Assembly: GCF_050948215.1 (NCBI RefSeq)
Contig: NC_135149.1
Coordinates: 15,047,001 to 15,111,000 of the forward strand
Source of the DNA: Halictus rubicundus
Taxonomy: Eukaryota; Arthropoda; Insecta; Hymenoptera; Halictidae
Length of the DNA: 64,000 bases
Reading direction: 5' to 3'
Each line of letters opens with the position of its first letter. Within the stretch, counting starts at the first letter, position 1. The notes beneath the pieces were generated by a model. It searched no databases. It saw only the letters and a list, made by a program, of their open reading frames with translations, and had not been told where the DNA came from. This document shows, in pieces, positions 10,785-22,903 of this stretch. The translations under genes and the position numbers were made by a program.

Positions 10785-11430
10785 AATCCGACGGGTATTT
10801 GCGTTCGAGATTCATGTTGCGGATTTTCTCTGGTTACATCCTCGTCAACCGATTTGTTCAATAATTGTAACGATCGTTTCAAGAACATCATCTCCGTTGT
10901 TGGTGTTCTTATTGTCCTCCTTGTTCTGCGAATCGACTGTTAACACGAAGTTTACGGGACCTGTCGAAATGACGGGTTCTAATATTTTTAATTTTAAATT
11001 ATTAAGATTTTAAGGATCCATACGTGAGAAATTATTCAGCAAAGTTATTTCTTTGGGTAAGAAAGGAAAAAAGAAAGAATTTATAAAAGAACAAAAGAAA
11101 AAAAAAGAATTCTTTCTTTATTTCTTTTTTTAATAAAAGAATTTATTTATTTCATTTACTATGTTAAAAATATTGCTAAAAATGCGGGTAGCACGTTATT
11201 TTTGTAAAGCAATGCAAAATAGTCACTTTTAGTGTTCCGTAAACCTAGTGTTAAATTCGGGGGCTATTTGTGTTGGAGATTTTCCTGTGGATTTAGAGGC
11301 TATCTAGTGACATCATCATCGAAACGATTTGCGAAGGAATCAGAATGAACATTTGAAGAGAGCAACGCATGTTGTTGCTGTTTATGTTGTCTTAGTCCTT
11401 GCTGTTCCGCGATTTATCTACTGTCCGGTT
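10785..11430. repeat. Diverged tandem duplication, offset about 460 bp
   Basis: The stretch 10790-10945 and the stretch 11255-11428 share ordered blocks: GGGTATTTGCGTTCGAGATT versus GGGCTATTTGTGTTGGAGATT, a following TGCGGATTT/TGTGGATTT, ACCGATTTG/AACGATTTG, and a last block ending CTGTTCYGCGA with ACTGT. The second copy is joined to a family E fragment. Each pair of blocks is only partly identical, so the duplication is old. Confidence 0.5.
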
Positions 11431-11605
11431 GTCCATTTCACAATTTTTGAAATTACAGAAACGTTTTCATAGGAAATTACCGAATTGACTTCTTCATTTA
11501 AGCACATATTCTAAGGAAAATCATACAAAGTTTAAGTAAATTCAATCTTCTCCCTTCTATAAGACGTTTCATTTTTATGTTTTGTGCTCGGTAGGTTTAG
11601 TGTTA
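11428..11605 (-). mobile_element. Family E fragment, copy E2
   Basis: Reverse complement of the left two-thirds of E1: ACGTTTTCATAGGAAA, then ACTTTGTATGATTTTCC-type sequence, and the end CTCGGTAGGTTTAGTGTTAA at 11605. The end corresponding to the right terminus of E1 is missing and replaced by the duplicated sequence at 11270-11428. Confidence 0.7.
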
Positions 11606-11819
11606 AAAAAAAATCACGTATTTTGTTGCAGTAAAGAAGGGTTGGAGAAAATCATACGTATATCGTTGTTTGTTGTGACGCGACGTACACATAACGTACA
11701 TGTTTTGTTATCCGAACAGAGTATAAGTGGAGTCCCAATTATCCGAGCAACCATTATCAGAATTCTGCGCAGATGTCTTAGAACGGGTGGTACAAGAGGA
11801 CGACTGTATCTGCAAAAAT

Positions 11820-12040
11820 AAGTAAAAATAAAAATTTGTTCGGTTGACCCCTCATTTTTTGAAAAAATAAAACGAGCTTGATAGTTCGGGGGATTGGCGT
11901 GTTCACGAGAAGTTGAATTGGTTAGTCGTGATCAGACGCGCCAGCCAATTTCTATTCAATAGCACGCGTAACCGTCGAATCTACAAACTCAATTTTCTCG
12001 AAAACGAGGGGTCAACCGGAAAAATGTTACCCGTTTATTC
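11820..12040 (-). repeat. Dispersed repeat family I, copy I2
   Basis: On the minus strand it reads GACCCCTCGTTTTCGAGAAA, then GCGTGCTATTGAATAGAAAT, GGCGCGTCTGATCACGACTA and CAATTCAACTTCTCGTG, matching I1 block for block. A second GGTTGACCCCTC block on the plus strand near 11845 makes an inverted pair with the one near 12010. Confidence 0.65.
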
Positions 12041-13805
12041 GACTAATTTTTGGCAAATAGAATCACCGCCGCTTGTGCCACTCGTCTAGAGACACTCTGT
12101 GTATACAGTATTTTCAAACAGTTTTTACCAAACAATAATCTCTATTTCACTGATAATTAAAATTAAATTCGACCTTAGCGAGGACGTCTATGAAGTTATG
12201 AGCCAATCCGATGTAATGCTTTTGAAGCGATAAGATGGAAACACTTAACATTTTTATAGACGATAATATTATCGAAAACAGAAAGAAAGAAAAAACGTTA
12301 CCCGGATCCCCGATAGAAAGGTAACATGGAGTCTGAAGTATTACGCGGAGGTGCTGAAGTTAATCCATCTTCATCGATTAGTAGATTATCAAGGGAGTTT
12401 GTCGCATCAAAATTCACCGCGCGTCGTTACCTTCGGTAGCTCATAATAATAAACTTGATAAACCAAAGTTTCTGAAAGTGTTGTACCTTCTGGAACATTT
12501 TAATAAGTCCTGTTCCATTCAACATTGTATAAGATTGTTGAAATCTTTCTTGCTTAACTTCGAAACTGTAACTCCGTTTGTTCTCCTAGTTTCGCGACGA
12601 AATTTACACAAGAGAGACAATATATTTGCAAATAAATAAGCGAGGAAGTCGTAAATTTATGACGGCACTCGTAATAGTTAATTCAGCGGATTAATGTTTC
12701 TGTAAATTTACATTTTCGTTGGCAGATGTGAAAAAACTAGAATCAAATTGAGTTTTAATTTATTGCTTAACGATTGTCATTAGCGTAAACGTAATAAGTT
12801 TATTTTTCCTTCCAATTGTTTGAGTTTTTATGACTTATAAATGGATAATAATTTGTGATTAAATTTTCAAAGGACGATAAAATTGTGTAAACGATGAACC
12901 AGAATGTATTGGTATCGGAGAAACGAAACATAATAAAGCTATGTTAAAAATGATTATGTCTGATTATTTTTTGTATATCACAATAATATTCTCATTTCAT
13001 ACTATACATATTATTTTTCTATTACACTTAATGAAGCATTCATAAAGCAAACAATATAATATTTATTACGTCAGAGATATCGTTTTGGTACTACTTGATC
13101 GCTCGTCGCTTGTATATTATAAAATTTCTAAACAAAATCTACAACTTTTGTGTGCTGGATTGTATTCTTTCTTTTAGTTGTTTTATTGCATAAATTAAAT
13201 AACGCAGCATTATTTATAAGTTACGTGGCAGTTCTGTATTCTTGGGTACTATTGTACTCTATACTAAGTCAGCGTCCTCGAACCTATAAATTCTGAAAGT
13301 TCTTTACCGTAATGTCTACCTTGATTTCCTTTCTTTTCGTAACTTCATTCCACTTCCCTTTATTATATAATTTCATTGGAAAAGTTAGTAGTATTCATAA
13401 ATGACGTAAGAGTCTCCACGGCTGAGATATCGTTGTCTATACTACTTAGGTGATTGTTTCATCCAATCTTGTCTCTTTTTCACCGCAGCACACACATTTC
13501 TCAGTATATCATCATTCCTCTCGTTTCTCGTTTCTCGACAAGGATTTATTTACGAATCAGTGTCGATTAAATATTAATTATTGAAATCAAACATTGCAAA
13601 ATTGCTTACTCCAAATATCTTCGTTACGTATGGTGGCACTAAAAATATTCATACTACAATTTGTACAAGTTAAAGTCATACTTTCAAAAAATTCAAGGAC
13701 ACCTGTATTTTTCAAATACACTAAAACATTATTATTTACGCTATGGTATAATCAGCATTAAAACACATTTCGCTATGTATACCACACATAATATTTAAAT
13801 ATAAT
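12041..13805. other. AT-rich non-coding DNA, nothing recognised
   Basis: About 1.75 kb without open frames of note, RNA genes or repeat ends that I can identify. Confidence 0.5.
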
Positions 13806-14230
13806 ATACAGGATGTCCGAATGTTCTTGTTCAACTCAGGAGAAATGGAAAAAGTAAAGAAAAAAATGTAAAATATTAATTTTAATCAGATTAATTAGTT
13901 AATTTTTCCTGTGTTCACGACTTACCATTTCTACTTTCTGCGTTGTATTCCAATGCTCGCGGGCTCGACAAATGTTGTCAACGACATTGATGTATAACTG
14001 TGTCATTTGTAAATCTTTTACATCCACGGGTCGTGCAGATATAACGACCCAAGACGTTATGAAAAATGAAAATTTTCAATATGCAAAATGGAAATGTATT
14101 TTCTCTCTTAATCTGTTTAACAGATTGAGAAGAATATAACAGTATTTTTAAATTCTTCCAAAGTTTTTGTTGTTTTAAGGTACAAAACTGCTCATTTTTC
14201 ACATAAACGCGTAAAGTTCGCTAATTACAC
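13806..14230. repeat. Decayed transposon fragments
   Basis: TACAGGATGTCC near 13808 resembles a Tc1/mariner-type terminus with no partner found. From about 14040 to 14225, TATGCAAAATGGAAATG, TTAATCTGTTTAACAGATTG, AACAGTATTTTTAAATTCTT and CACATAAACGCGTAAAG follow the order of blocks in family A, but the termini are lost. Confidence 0.4.
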
Positions 14231-16600
14231 CAAACGGATTAGACGAAGTAGAAATATCTACAACGAAACAAACACGCGAGAAGCAGAAATTACCGTGAAC
14301 AATTTGTTCTAATGCACGGCTGAATAACAGATTAAGCGTACCTGACTAGAGAAGTTAGGCGCGCCGGCCGGAGAAAATTCGGTGATTTAGAATATGAAGT
14401 TCGAGGTGTACGGCCACTAGTTGGCTGAGTTTATGAGTGGTGTGTAGCACGCTATCCCTCTTAATCCTTCCGTCAAGGCTGCTTTAAACCCGCCGGATGC
14501 TAGAACGTTCATCAACCGAGTGTAATTCTCGACGCACCTAACGAGTATTCGATGCTCGAGTTGCAACTCGAACGGGTGAACCGCGCGGAACGAAAATTTC
14601 CATTGTAATTGCGACCGGCACCAAATACATCAAGATTTCGAAGATTGAACGGTTTTTTATGCCTTGCCTGGCGAAACGCGTGGAACCACCCTTCGTTATT
14701 CCACTTCTCGTTTCTTTTTTTGTTGCTCTAACTTTGTTCGCCACAGGATTTGAATGTCGGCCTGGGCGCGTCCGCGTGTTTCCATTTTGTGCAATTAGTC
14801 CAATGCCGTCGGGCGAAGAAGGATTTCCGGGGAACCGTGGCCCCGAGTTTGCTTCTCTCCCCGTGGCCAATGAAAAGTCGCTTCGGCCTGCATTCGGTTT
14901 TTCAGTATCCCCCATTCTTCTTCGTTATTAGACGTTTATCTGATTCAATAACCATCCGACATTAACCCTCGGAGTCCTGCGAGTTCCAGGCCTGTGCCGG
15001 AGACCTGACCCACGTCCATAATTCACTACAGTTTTCTTTCGATATAAGGCGATGTCTCGGAACCCGCTTTCGTCTTAATTCGGACGGAGAAGAAGAAAGA
15101 GAGAGGATAGCGATTTTCTTATTCCGAGATAAAAGCGTGTCTACGCGAAATACCTTCAAAAATTTTCGGACATTAATAAACAAAGGGGTCAATGGCCCTA
15201 AATTACTTAGTTAATGGTCTATCAATCGTATAATAATAAGAATGGACGGCTGACCGAGGATTGAGAATCATATTTTGGTATTTAGGTTCAGAAAAGATAC
15301 AATAATTTACAACTTGCACCAATATTTGAATATTTTCTAGACACGCGTCTCTCCGTAAATAATTTCAAGTAATAATAAATACTAATAATAATTTCGTAAT
15401 AATTTCACTAGTAATTTCCAATTCGCAGTGTTGTTTGAAGCCATGATTCCTTGTCTATCGATTCCAGCCGCTGGCTAATTTTCAAACGAATCGCGACCGC
15501 ATCGAACGGAATCGAAAATCTGAATATCGCTTTCAGTATTTCAATTCCAATATCCGCTCGATACCCTCTGCGTGCCATTTATTAGATTTTTCGGAATAAA
15601 ACAATCGATGCACGGTTTCCGGAAAAGGTCTGTTTACCGTAAACCGATTTGAACAGTTTTCAGCATAGACGCGGCTGACACGTTCGGAGTAGTGTTTTTG
15701 CGGAGTTATTCGCACGGACTTTCGAGAATCTCGCAGCTGAGGGGATAGTACATCGGACCTCGCTAAAAAACGAGTCAGCAACCCGTATTCGTGCCGTGGA
15801 ATGCGCCGCTCGGGGGGAAAAAAGTGAGACGGGCAGGACGGGACACAATTTTGCCGGCAACGCGGTGAATGTTTCAAGATTTTTCAATTTTGAACCTCAA
15901 CCGGAAAACCGTGAAATACCTGGACGATGATTATTAATATAGATAATAAATCAACCGAACCGATCGCACACGCTTCCTTTACCGTTGCCTAGTGAAATGC
16001 CAGCTTTTTTCCGGCCTTTTGTGGGCTTTTCTCGCGGACGCAAGAATGTACAGTGCCAAAAAAAGAATTCCAACCGGCGCGTATGCGTGTACCAGTAAAA
16101 ATGTCTTCCTCCCCGTACGACGACTAATTTTGACTAATTGGCGAAACGTATCTTCGGAACACGTCGCAACAAGTACGCTTCGCTATTGTACATCCGCTAA
16201 CGGACCCGTTGAAGTGCAATCGATATCGAGACCTCCAATTTTATCCGAGGAGAAGATACCACACAAATTTCAACCCATTATGTCCAAAGAAATAAAATGA
16301 TTCATGAGGCTCTTGAAATGTATTTCAACGCGAAGCTTGAATTTTCGAAAATTTTTCGATATTTACGATCATAATTTCGTGAATACGAGTCGCACGACCG
16401 TAAACCGAGGCTCGTTTTAAAACTTCAAGCCACTACTATCTCAATCCGCCGTTCATTTCCTTGTGAGATGTGTATTACGAGTATAAATAATATAGTTTAT
16501 AGGGGTGAGGAAATATAGATACGTTTTTTTCTCGGAAATACTGCACGTTGAAAAATTGTAGAAACGTTAAAAAATATTTTTCGTGTATCTACTATAGCTG
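14231..16600. other. Mixed-composition non-coding DNA
   Basis: GC pockets at about 14540-14920 and 15530-15900 lie between AT-rich stretches. Frames of 75-125 codons overlap on both strands. None has a domain I recognise or clear splice sites. There is a homopolymer C run near 16610. The GC pockets could be conserved regulatory DNA or unrecognised exons. Confidence 0.4.
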
Positions 16601-18494
16601 ATCGGAGCTCCCCCCCCCCCCTTATAGCAAACCCCTAAAATTTGATTTACGATTCGTTTGAGTTATACGGAGTCCATCATGAGTACTCAGGCTGTGTATA
16701 TGCTGTATCTTCTAAAGTTCCTAAAATTGTTTAACGTTCTAAAAATGTTTGATGTAAAAATCGACTGTGTAGTATAGAATTTCAAAATTTGTTGTGTTTT
16801 AAATATTCAATACTGTATCATGCAAAGTTCCAGTTGGATTTAAATACATTTGACAGTTCATTGGGAAACGTACGAATTTTTCATGCTGGTCTGAACTCTG
16901 GTTCCATCTGAAGTTTCGATCCTACATGTTCAAAGTCTAGGGTTTGATCTGTGCGAAGTTAGCGGTTACATGAGTGCGCGGTTCGAAGTTATAATATTGA
17001 CTTGGTTCGATATGAATTACACGAATCGGCCTGATCCGAAATCCCCGACCAAGCGAATTTGTGCTGAATGAATTTTTAAAGATCGTTCACTGGAAACTGT
17101 ACGACTCACTGACTTACGGGCATCGACCCGTGTTGCGCAACGCCTACTGACATAGTGGCTTCGTTTTTCTTTTTTCTTTTTTTTTTCACGTGCAGGACGT
17201 TATATAAAGATCCTTTCCCGAAGGATATTGACCCATAAGTCAGTGTCGCTTTAATGTATCAGGTTAACTGTTGATCCGAAGGCGACAACTAGTTTGTTGT
17301 CCCCCCTTAAAATAGCTTTAACTTTGCGTTAGGAGCGTGGGTGACCTGTGCAACCCAGCCTCCCATTCGCTGCCATATCTGTGACACTAAAAATAGCAGA
17401 CCATTGTCCTTTCTGGTGCCTTCAGCATGCTTGCATCGGTATTTTTATTTACACAACCTTATTTCTATATCGTTAAAATTTGTCCTCAATGCTCATTTAT
17501 ACATTATTTATATCTTTTCACAGAGATGGACAAAACGAAGAATTCAATGGTTATTTATCTAATTAATTAATTAACCGTACTAATAAATGTTTCGAAAGGG
17601 ACAAAGACAAAATCTTGAAATTTCTGTAGAGGCCCTTATTTTTCTTTTGCATTTATTATGTTATACATTTTCCAAATGCTTCACTTGCAAGTGGCAAACC
17701 TCAATTTTTCTACTATAAGTACTAATACTTATACGTAAATTATGTATGAGAACGTAGTATGAAGATTTTTAATGATATTTGATAATTTATAGTGATAAAT
17801 GTTATAATGCTATCTCATACAATTCCATAATAATACTATTTTATCATTTTTTTTACTATTTTCTTTTTTACTTTTTTTACTATTTTTTACTACTTTTACT
17901 TTTTTCTTTTATATTGTAATGCGTTTCTGTAGAAACGTCAAAAACTACATAGCACCGTTCTCAGAACCATCATGAACTTTTTACACCGTAACTTCGGTAA
18001 CTTCGATTTATGGCGGCAGATTCGCACTATACCTTGCAAGTGTAGTAGAACTTCGTTTACCTCGCTTCGTTTACTTCACTTATACGGAAACGCTAATGCT
18101 CGGCTCAAAATATGCGAACTCACGACCCGACTTCTTATTATAACTAGATCATTATGATCGATCGGTGGTCCCAATTTTATATCAACGTGTATTATTACGA
18201 TACGCGCATACCAACGTCAATAATGAATTAACTCGATGTCCCCTGTTACAACGTTACACTAATAAATTCTACATGCGATATACTCTTGGTCACTAGAATT
18301 TGTAGTAGTAATTCTAAATAAACCATCAAGGAAGGTCTAACAAAAAATATTCGATCCAATTCAGCGTCTGCCGTTATAATTATTCACGTATTTTTCATGT
18401 AAAGAAATATTTTCTGCATTACGAGGTCCCGTTGTACTTCATTACAATGTAAATACAACGTTAATTCCACGCTGGATATAGTTATTTATGAGTA
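16601..18494. other. AT-rich non-coding DNA with a T-rich tract
   Basis: No gene seen. 17815-17915 is a low-complexity tract built from TTTTTACTATTTT-like units. Confidence 0.5.
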
Positions 18495-18690
18495 AGCTGT
18501 GTGGATGTTCATACAAAATCAAAATTGTCTACATCAATTATAAGATGAAATAGTTAAATGATAATGTATTTCCTGTTTTAATCATCTTAACAAGTCGAAA
18601 ATAACAATGTCCTCAAATTCTAGGAATAGTTGTATTTATCCAAAATATGCATCGATCTTTTTACTAAGTCTCACATAAATGGCCAACAAT
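18495..18690 (-). mobile_element. Degenerate family A MITE
   Basis: Begins GCTGTGTGGATGTTCATAC, close to the terminus at 59043. It continues with AAAATTGTCTACATCAATT and TTAATCATCTTAACAAGTCG and ends near TCTCACATAAATGGCC. Both termini are eroded. Confidence 0.45.
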
Positions 18691-20230
18691 TTATTAAAAG
18701 AGAACATACTCAATGGAAAATTGGATCGAAATGAATCGAGAGCTGTCCCGCAAAAATGGCTCTATTTTAACTGGCTGCGAAAAAGGCCACGTTTACCATT
18801 AAAATTGACGCGACTAACGCTGAGTTAATCGCGTTGAAAATTCACGTCGCCGTGGCAGCAAATGAATTCGAAGTTTTACGGAACGAGGTGTACCATGAAA
18901 TTGTAGAGGACGGTAGATTTCCCCGTGGTGATCTTCAAGCTCGAGAGTCTAATCATGGAAAAATAGGAAGCCACGATACGGTGAATACGGTCGGGAGAAA
19001 CCGGGGGATACGCATCCGTGGCGGTACAGGAAACGAGCACCGACTAGGAGATTCTACCGCGGTTGTTTCTTTTTTAGACGGGCTCGTTAAAAATTCAAAC
19101 GTTGCACGAGGTTTCATCTAAGCGTAGGTGTTCATACACCCCGTCGTGTTCCCTTATCTTTTCCTTTTTCCACCCGCTACTTTGATAAACTCCTACAATT
19201 CTTTAGAATCTGCTGCATCCATCTCGATCTTCGCTACGCTCTTTTGGCATAATTCTGCAGCCCCCCACCATGGTTCCCTTCATCCCTTTGCCTCGTCTTT
19301 TACTCAAGGGCGTACTCTGCCGTGACAACTATTTTCGGTAGGATGTTCTACAAATTTTTCATGATAATTCAGTCAGTTTTTATTATTATCAATTTTTTAG
19401 TTTTATTACGTGTTAACAAAACAATTCGAAACAGTGAAAAGATATTTCATCATATTTCAATAGTTTCTACACAGTTATACATACTGTTAAGCATCAAATT
19501 GCACGTATCAGTGAACAAATATTTTGCACATGGTAACTAATCAAATGTTCAATTTTACTGACAGACAACCTATCATTTTGATCGTAGATCGAACGACAAT
19601 ATCTTCAAGATACAATTCATATTTCAAATTTTTTTGTCCGTTGCTCCCTTTTTAATCATGCCAGCCAGTTTGCAAAAATGTTTTTTTCGAGAAAGATGTC
19701 TTTCGAAATTCAGTTCGGTAGCCGTTCGCAAATATTACAAATTCTGTTTTGAGATTTTGCAGAAACATTTCCGAAGAGTTAAATTATAATATTTTGGAAA
19801 AATCGATTTTTCGCATCAAGAAAATGAATTTCTCGAGTATTTGGTGTCTTGTACTGTGCTGCATAGCATATTTCGAGTCAGCGTTCCGTCTCGCAGCAGT
19901 GCCGTTCCGTTTCTCCAATCCATTTTTTTTTTGTTTTGCTACCGCGCGGTGAGAGAGCAACAAAAGGAATGCGTGTTTGCGAATGTGTCACTTGTTGCGT
20001 AGCAGTCTCGCGGTGTAATTTCTGCTCCCCGAAGCTCCGAAGCGGGGTTTCCTTAATGCAAACAGGGAAACTCATTACTCTTGAGCAACTGAAAAACAGA
20101 AATTAAACTGCGCCCCCGATGGTGAGAATTACTGTGACTTCGTCGCGGCTGGGCAATCTTGCGGATAAATTATCTAATCAAATAACTTGTCCAGTATTGT
20201 AATCATAATCAATGTCAACTATATCAGATA
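18691..20230. other. Mixed non-coding DNA
   Basis: 18760-19330 has higher GC and open frames of 65-95 codons without recognisable domains. The remainder is AT-rich. No repeat end seen. Confidence 0.4.
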
Positions 20231-20232
20231 TA

Positions 20233-20716
20233 CAAGGTGTTCATTTGAAAACTTTCGAGCCGAACATCTCAAAAAGTATGAAAGATATTAAAAGAGTGTA
20301 AAACACCTGTCCAAGGATTTCCAGGGGGAAAGAGGGGGGCAGCATCAGTTTTTTATTTGGGTGGCGTTTTCAAGGTCATTTGAAGGTCAACTTTGGTTTT
20401 CAAATGGAAACCCATATTTTTTATTATGGGATCTTATTGTACGTAAAAAGACCAGCAATTTTCGTAGGATACTTTTTTCAAAAATTATTTTTTCTTATTT
20501 TTCAAAATTATTTCTACTCGTTCTTCTAAAGAATACGCCATTTGATGCAATTAATTGTACTACGATATATTATCTCTTATTACGATGATTCACACTTGAC
20601 TAAACAGTACAATCTTATATTGAAAGACAGAAAACATAAACAAGAGATCAATAGAGGATAATTTCTTTCATACTTTTCGAGATATTCGGCTGGAAAGTTT
20701 TCAAATGAACACCCTG
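20233..20716. mobile_element. Family K element with inverted ends of about 55 bp
   Basis: A 484-bp element between TA dinucleotides. The left end starts CAAGGTGTTCATTTGAAAAC and the reverse complement of the right end starts CAGGGTGTTCATTTGAAAAC. The similarity continues through CTTTC, AGCCGAA, ATCTC and AAAAGTATGAAAGA for about 55 bp. The interior contains no transposase-like frame. It is a non-autonomous DNA transposon, probably Tc1/mariner-type given the TA flanks. Confidence 0.85.
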
Positions 20717-22739
20717 TATGTTACATTTATACATAATTTATACATCTCCTTGCGACAGTCATCTAGCTTCCTTTCGACGGAATCGAAAAGTGATCCTTGA
20801 TCGCATGAGAGTAAACATGGTTTTTGAGCTATCACCGTGTAATAATAACAGCAGATGTTATAATATTGGCTCAAGGGTGAACATGAAACATTAACATTTT
20901 ATTTCCGTCTGGTGTCGTTACTCCCACTTCAGCGCTTCTAATAGCTCGACTACGAGTTAACTCTATTTATTTCTCGATTGTTTATAATTTTTTTTGCTCG
21001 CAGATTTGCTACTCTACAAACCCCAAAAAACGAATTCTCCCGTTGCGTATGTATATCTTGCCTTGGAATTACAGACCCCTACATTTGATCTCTTTAGAAT
21101 GAAGATTAAATCAAACAATGGGTACAAAGGTACGCTTTCTATTCGGCGTAACAATGTTCCTCTTGAGAAATGTATTCAAGGTTCCTGAAAGATTTATTAT
21201 TGAATATTTTATCCAACAATTCGTCGTGGGAACTTTTGACGTTAGTGCACACGCGGAAGAGAGTAACTTGTGTTTAATTAGGATCTCCCTAATTTCAATA
21301 TTACATGTACAGGATGGGTCATGTTAATAATTATAGATAGAGAAATTATTTAAAAGGACTTTTAATTAATGAGAATTTTAATCAAAATAAAAAATGAAAA
21401 ATGCAATTAAACACCATAATTAATTAAACACCTTTTTTTAAAATATGCAAATTGCTCGCAATTCGTGTTCGTCCTTTATTTTATTAGCAGAAAGGTTTAA
21501 ATTCGTATAGGAGTAGTCATATTTTAATTATTAAATAAATCTAATAACTAAATAGTTGAATAATTAAAAATGTTTCCATCGAAGTTAAACTGATCCTCCT
21601 TCCGTTGATATTTTTCGTTGATGTGTAATTAAGCAACGTAATTTCACTGTCGGGCAATGCACCTTTATAAATTGTCGACAGAGAATACAGTAAATCCGTT
21701 AAAATCGCGTCGACTGATTTATTGGATCGCGCTAAATGCTAATATTACCTTATCGACGTGGTTTATATCGCATACATAGCCTTTTTAACCCCCAGCACGA
21801 GCAACGATCTTTATAATTTTATCGTCAATTACGATGTCGTCGGGCTGAAACACGCTGGAGGAGTCTTAATTAATTTCGTTTAAACTGTTAAACCCGTGAG
21901 CCACTCACGCGGGTTTTCCAGACCATTGCAAATTTGTTAATTACAAATTGAAAACGAGGTTCCGAGACATTTCGTAAATTTATATTTTGTAACAATTATG
22001 AAAGTATCAAGTACACAAACAATCCTGAATTTTGAACTATTTAAACCCGGACTGTTCAAAATTTATAAAAATGTACTGTGATTATCGCGAATTTAATTTC
22101 CAGTTTCAAAGTCATTTCCTAATTAATTAATTTCCTAAATAATACGAGGGCAATACCTCAGCTTAAGATTGTTTAAAATTTAGATAAATCATTATTTAGG
22201 ACATTATTTAAAGTTAATATTTTACAATTAAGCATTTCAAATCAATTAACACATCAAGTCAATTCGAGCTGGAATTCAAAAGAAAGTGTTGCATACAATT
22301 AATATGTATTTGTGATTATATGCAATAACGTTCCGTCTTTAATTGAACACAAAATCACTTTTCTCTAAATGTCCGGCATTAATGGTAGGACCAATTCAAT
22401 GAAATGTTCGTCTACACTAATGTGCAGCAATTTCCGAGTATCATGCTGTAGTATCAAACAGCAATTGAAACGTGTCATTGGTATTAGCAAAATTCGTTTA
22501 TTGTCGTCTCACACAATATCGATTTAATACAACTATGCAGTATGTATTCATGAAAACATGAATAAGACAAGTGTTCATACATATTATATTTCAATCGAAT
22601 ATTAATAAACATTAAAAATCCGCTATCAACAATTCGACGATAGCGAAGAAAATTATTTTTTCAGAGAGCTACTATAAAAATGGGAATATTAATTAAAAGC
22701 TTTTATACAACAATTTAGATCAAATTTAGTAACAACCAA
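20717..22739. other. AT-rich non-coding DNA
   Basis: Holds one unpaired transposon-like end, TACAGGATGGGTCATG near 21307. No gene or RNA recognised. Confidence 0.45.
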
Positions 22740-22903
22740 GCTGCAGATCTTTATGTAAAATATATTCTACGTTAATTGTAAGAAGTATTATTTCTTCTTT
22801 TAATAATTTTATTAATAGGAAAAAATATTTGAATGCTTCTAATGTCTTCAGATATTTATATTTCACCTAGCCATATTTCTCATAAATGCATAAAGTGTGC
22901 AGC
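22740..22903 (-). mobile_element. Family A MITE, degenerate copy A3
   Basis: Starts GCTGCAGATCTTTATGTAAA and ends CATAAATGCATAAAGTGTGC before AGC. The inner TTCTTCTTTTAATAATTTT and TCTAATGTCTTC blocks match other family A copies read in this orientation. Confidence 0.6.

Noticed and set aside
14659..14931. 90-codon frame with a hydrophobic start
   Set aside because: The hydrophobic stretch is preceded by a long polar lead, there is no donor or domain, and the opposite strand is open for 125 codons.
14963..15195. TTAACCCTCGGAGTCC as a possible TTAA element end
   Set aside because: No inverted partner with a second TTAA was found within several hundred bases.
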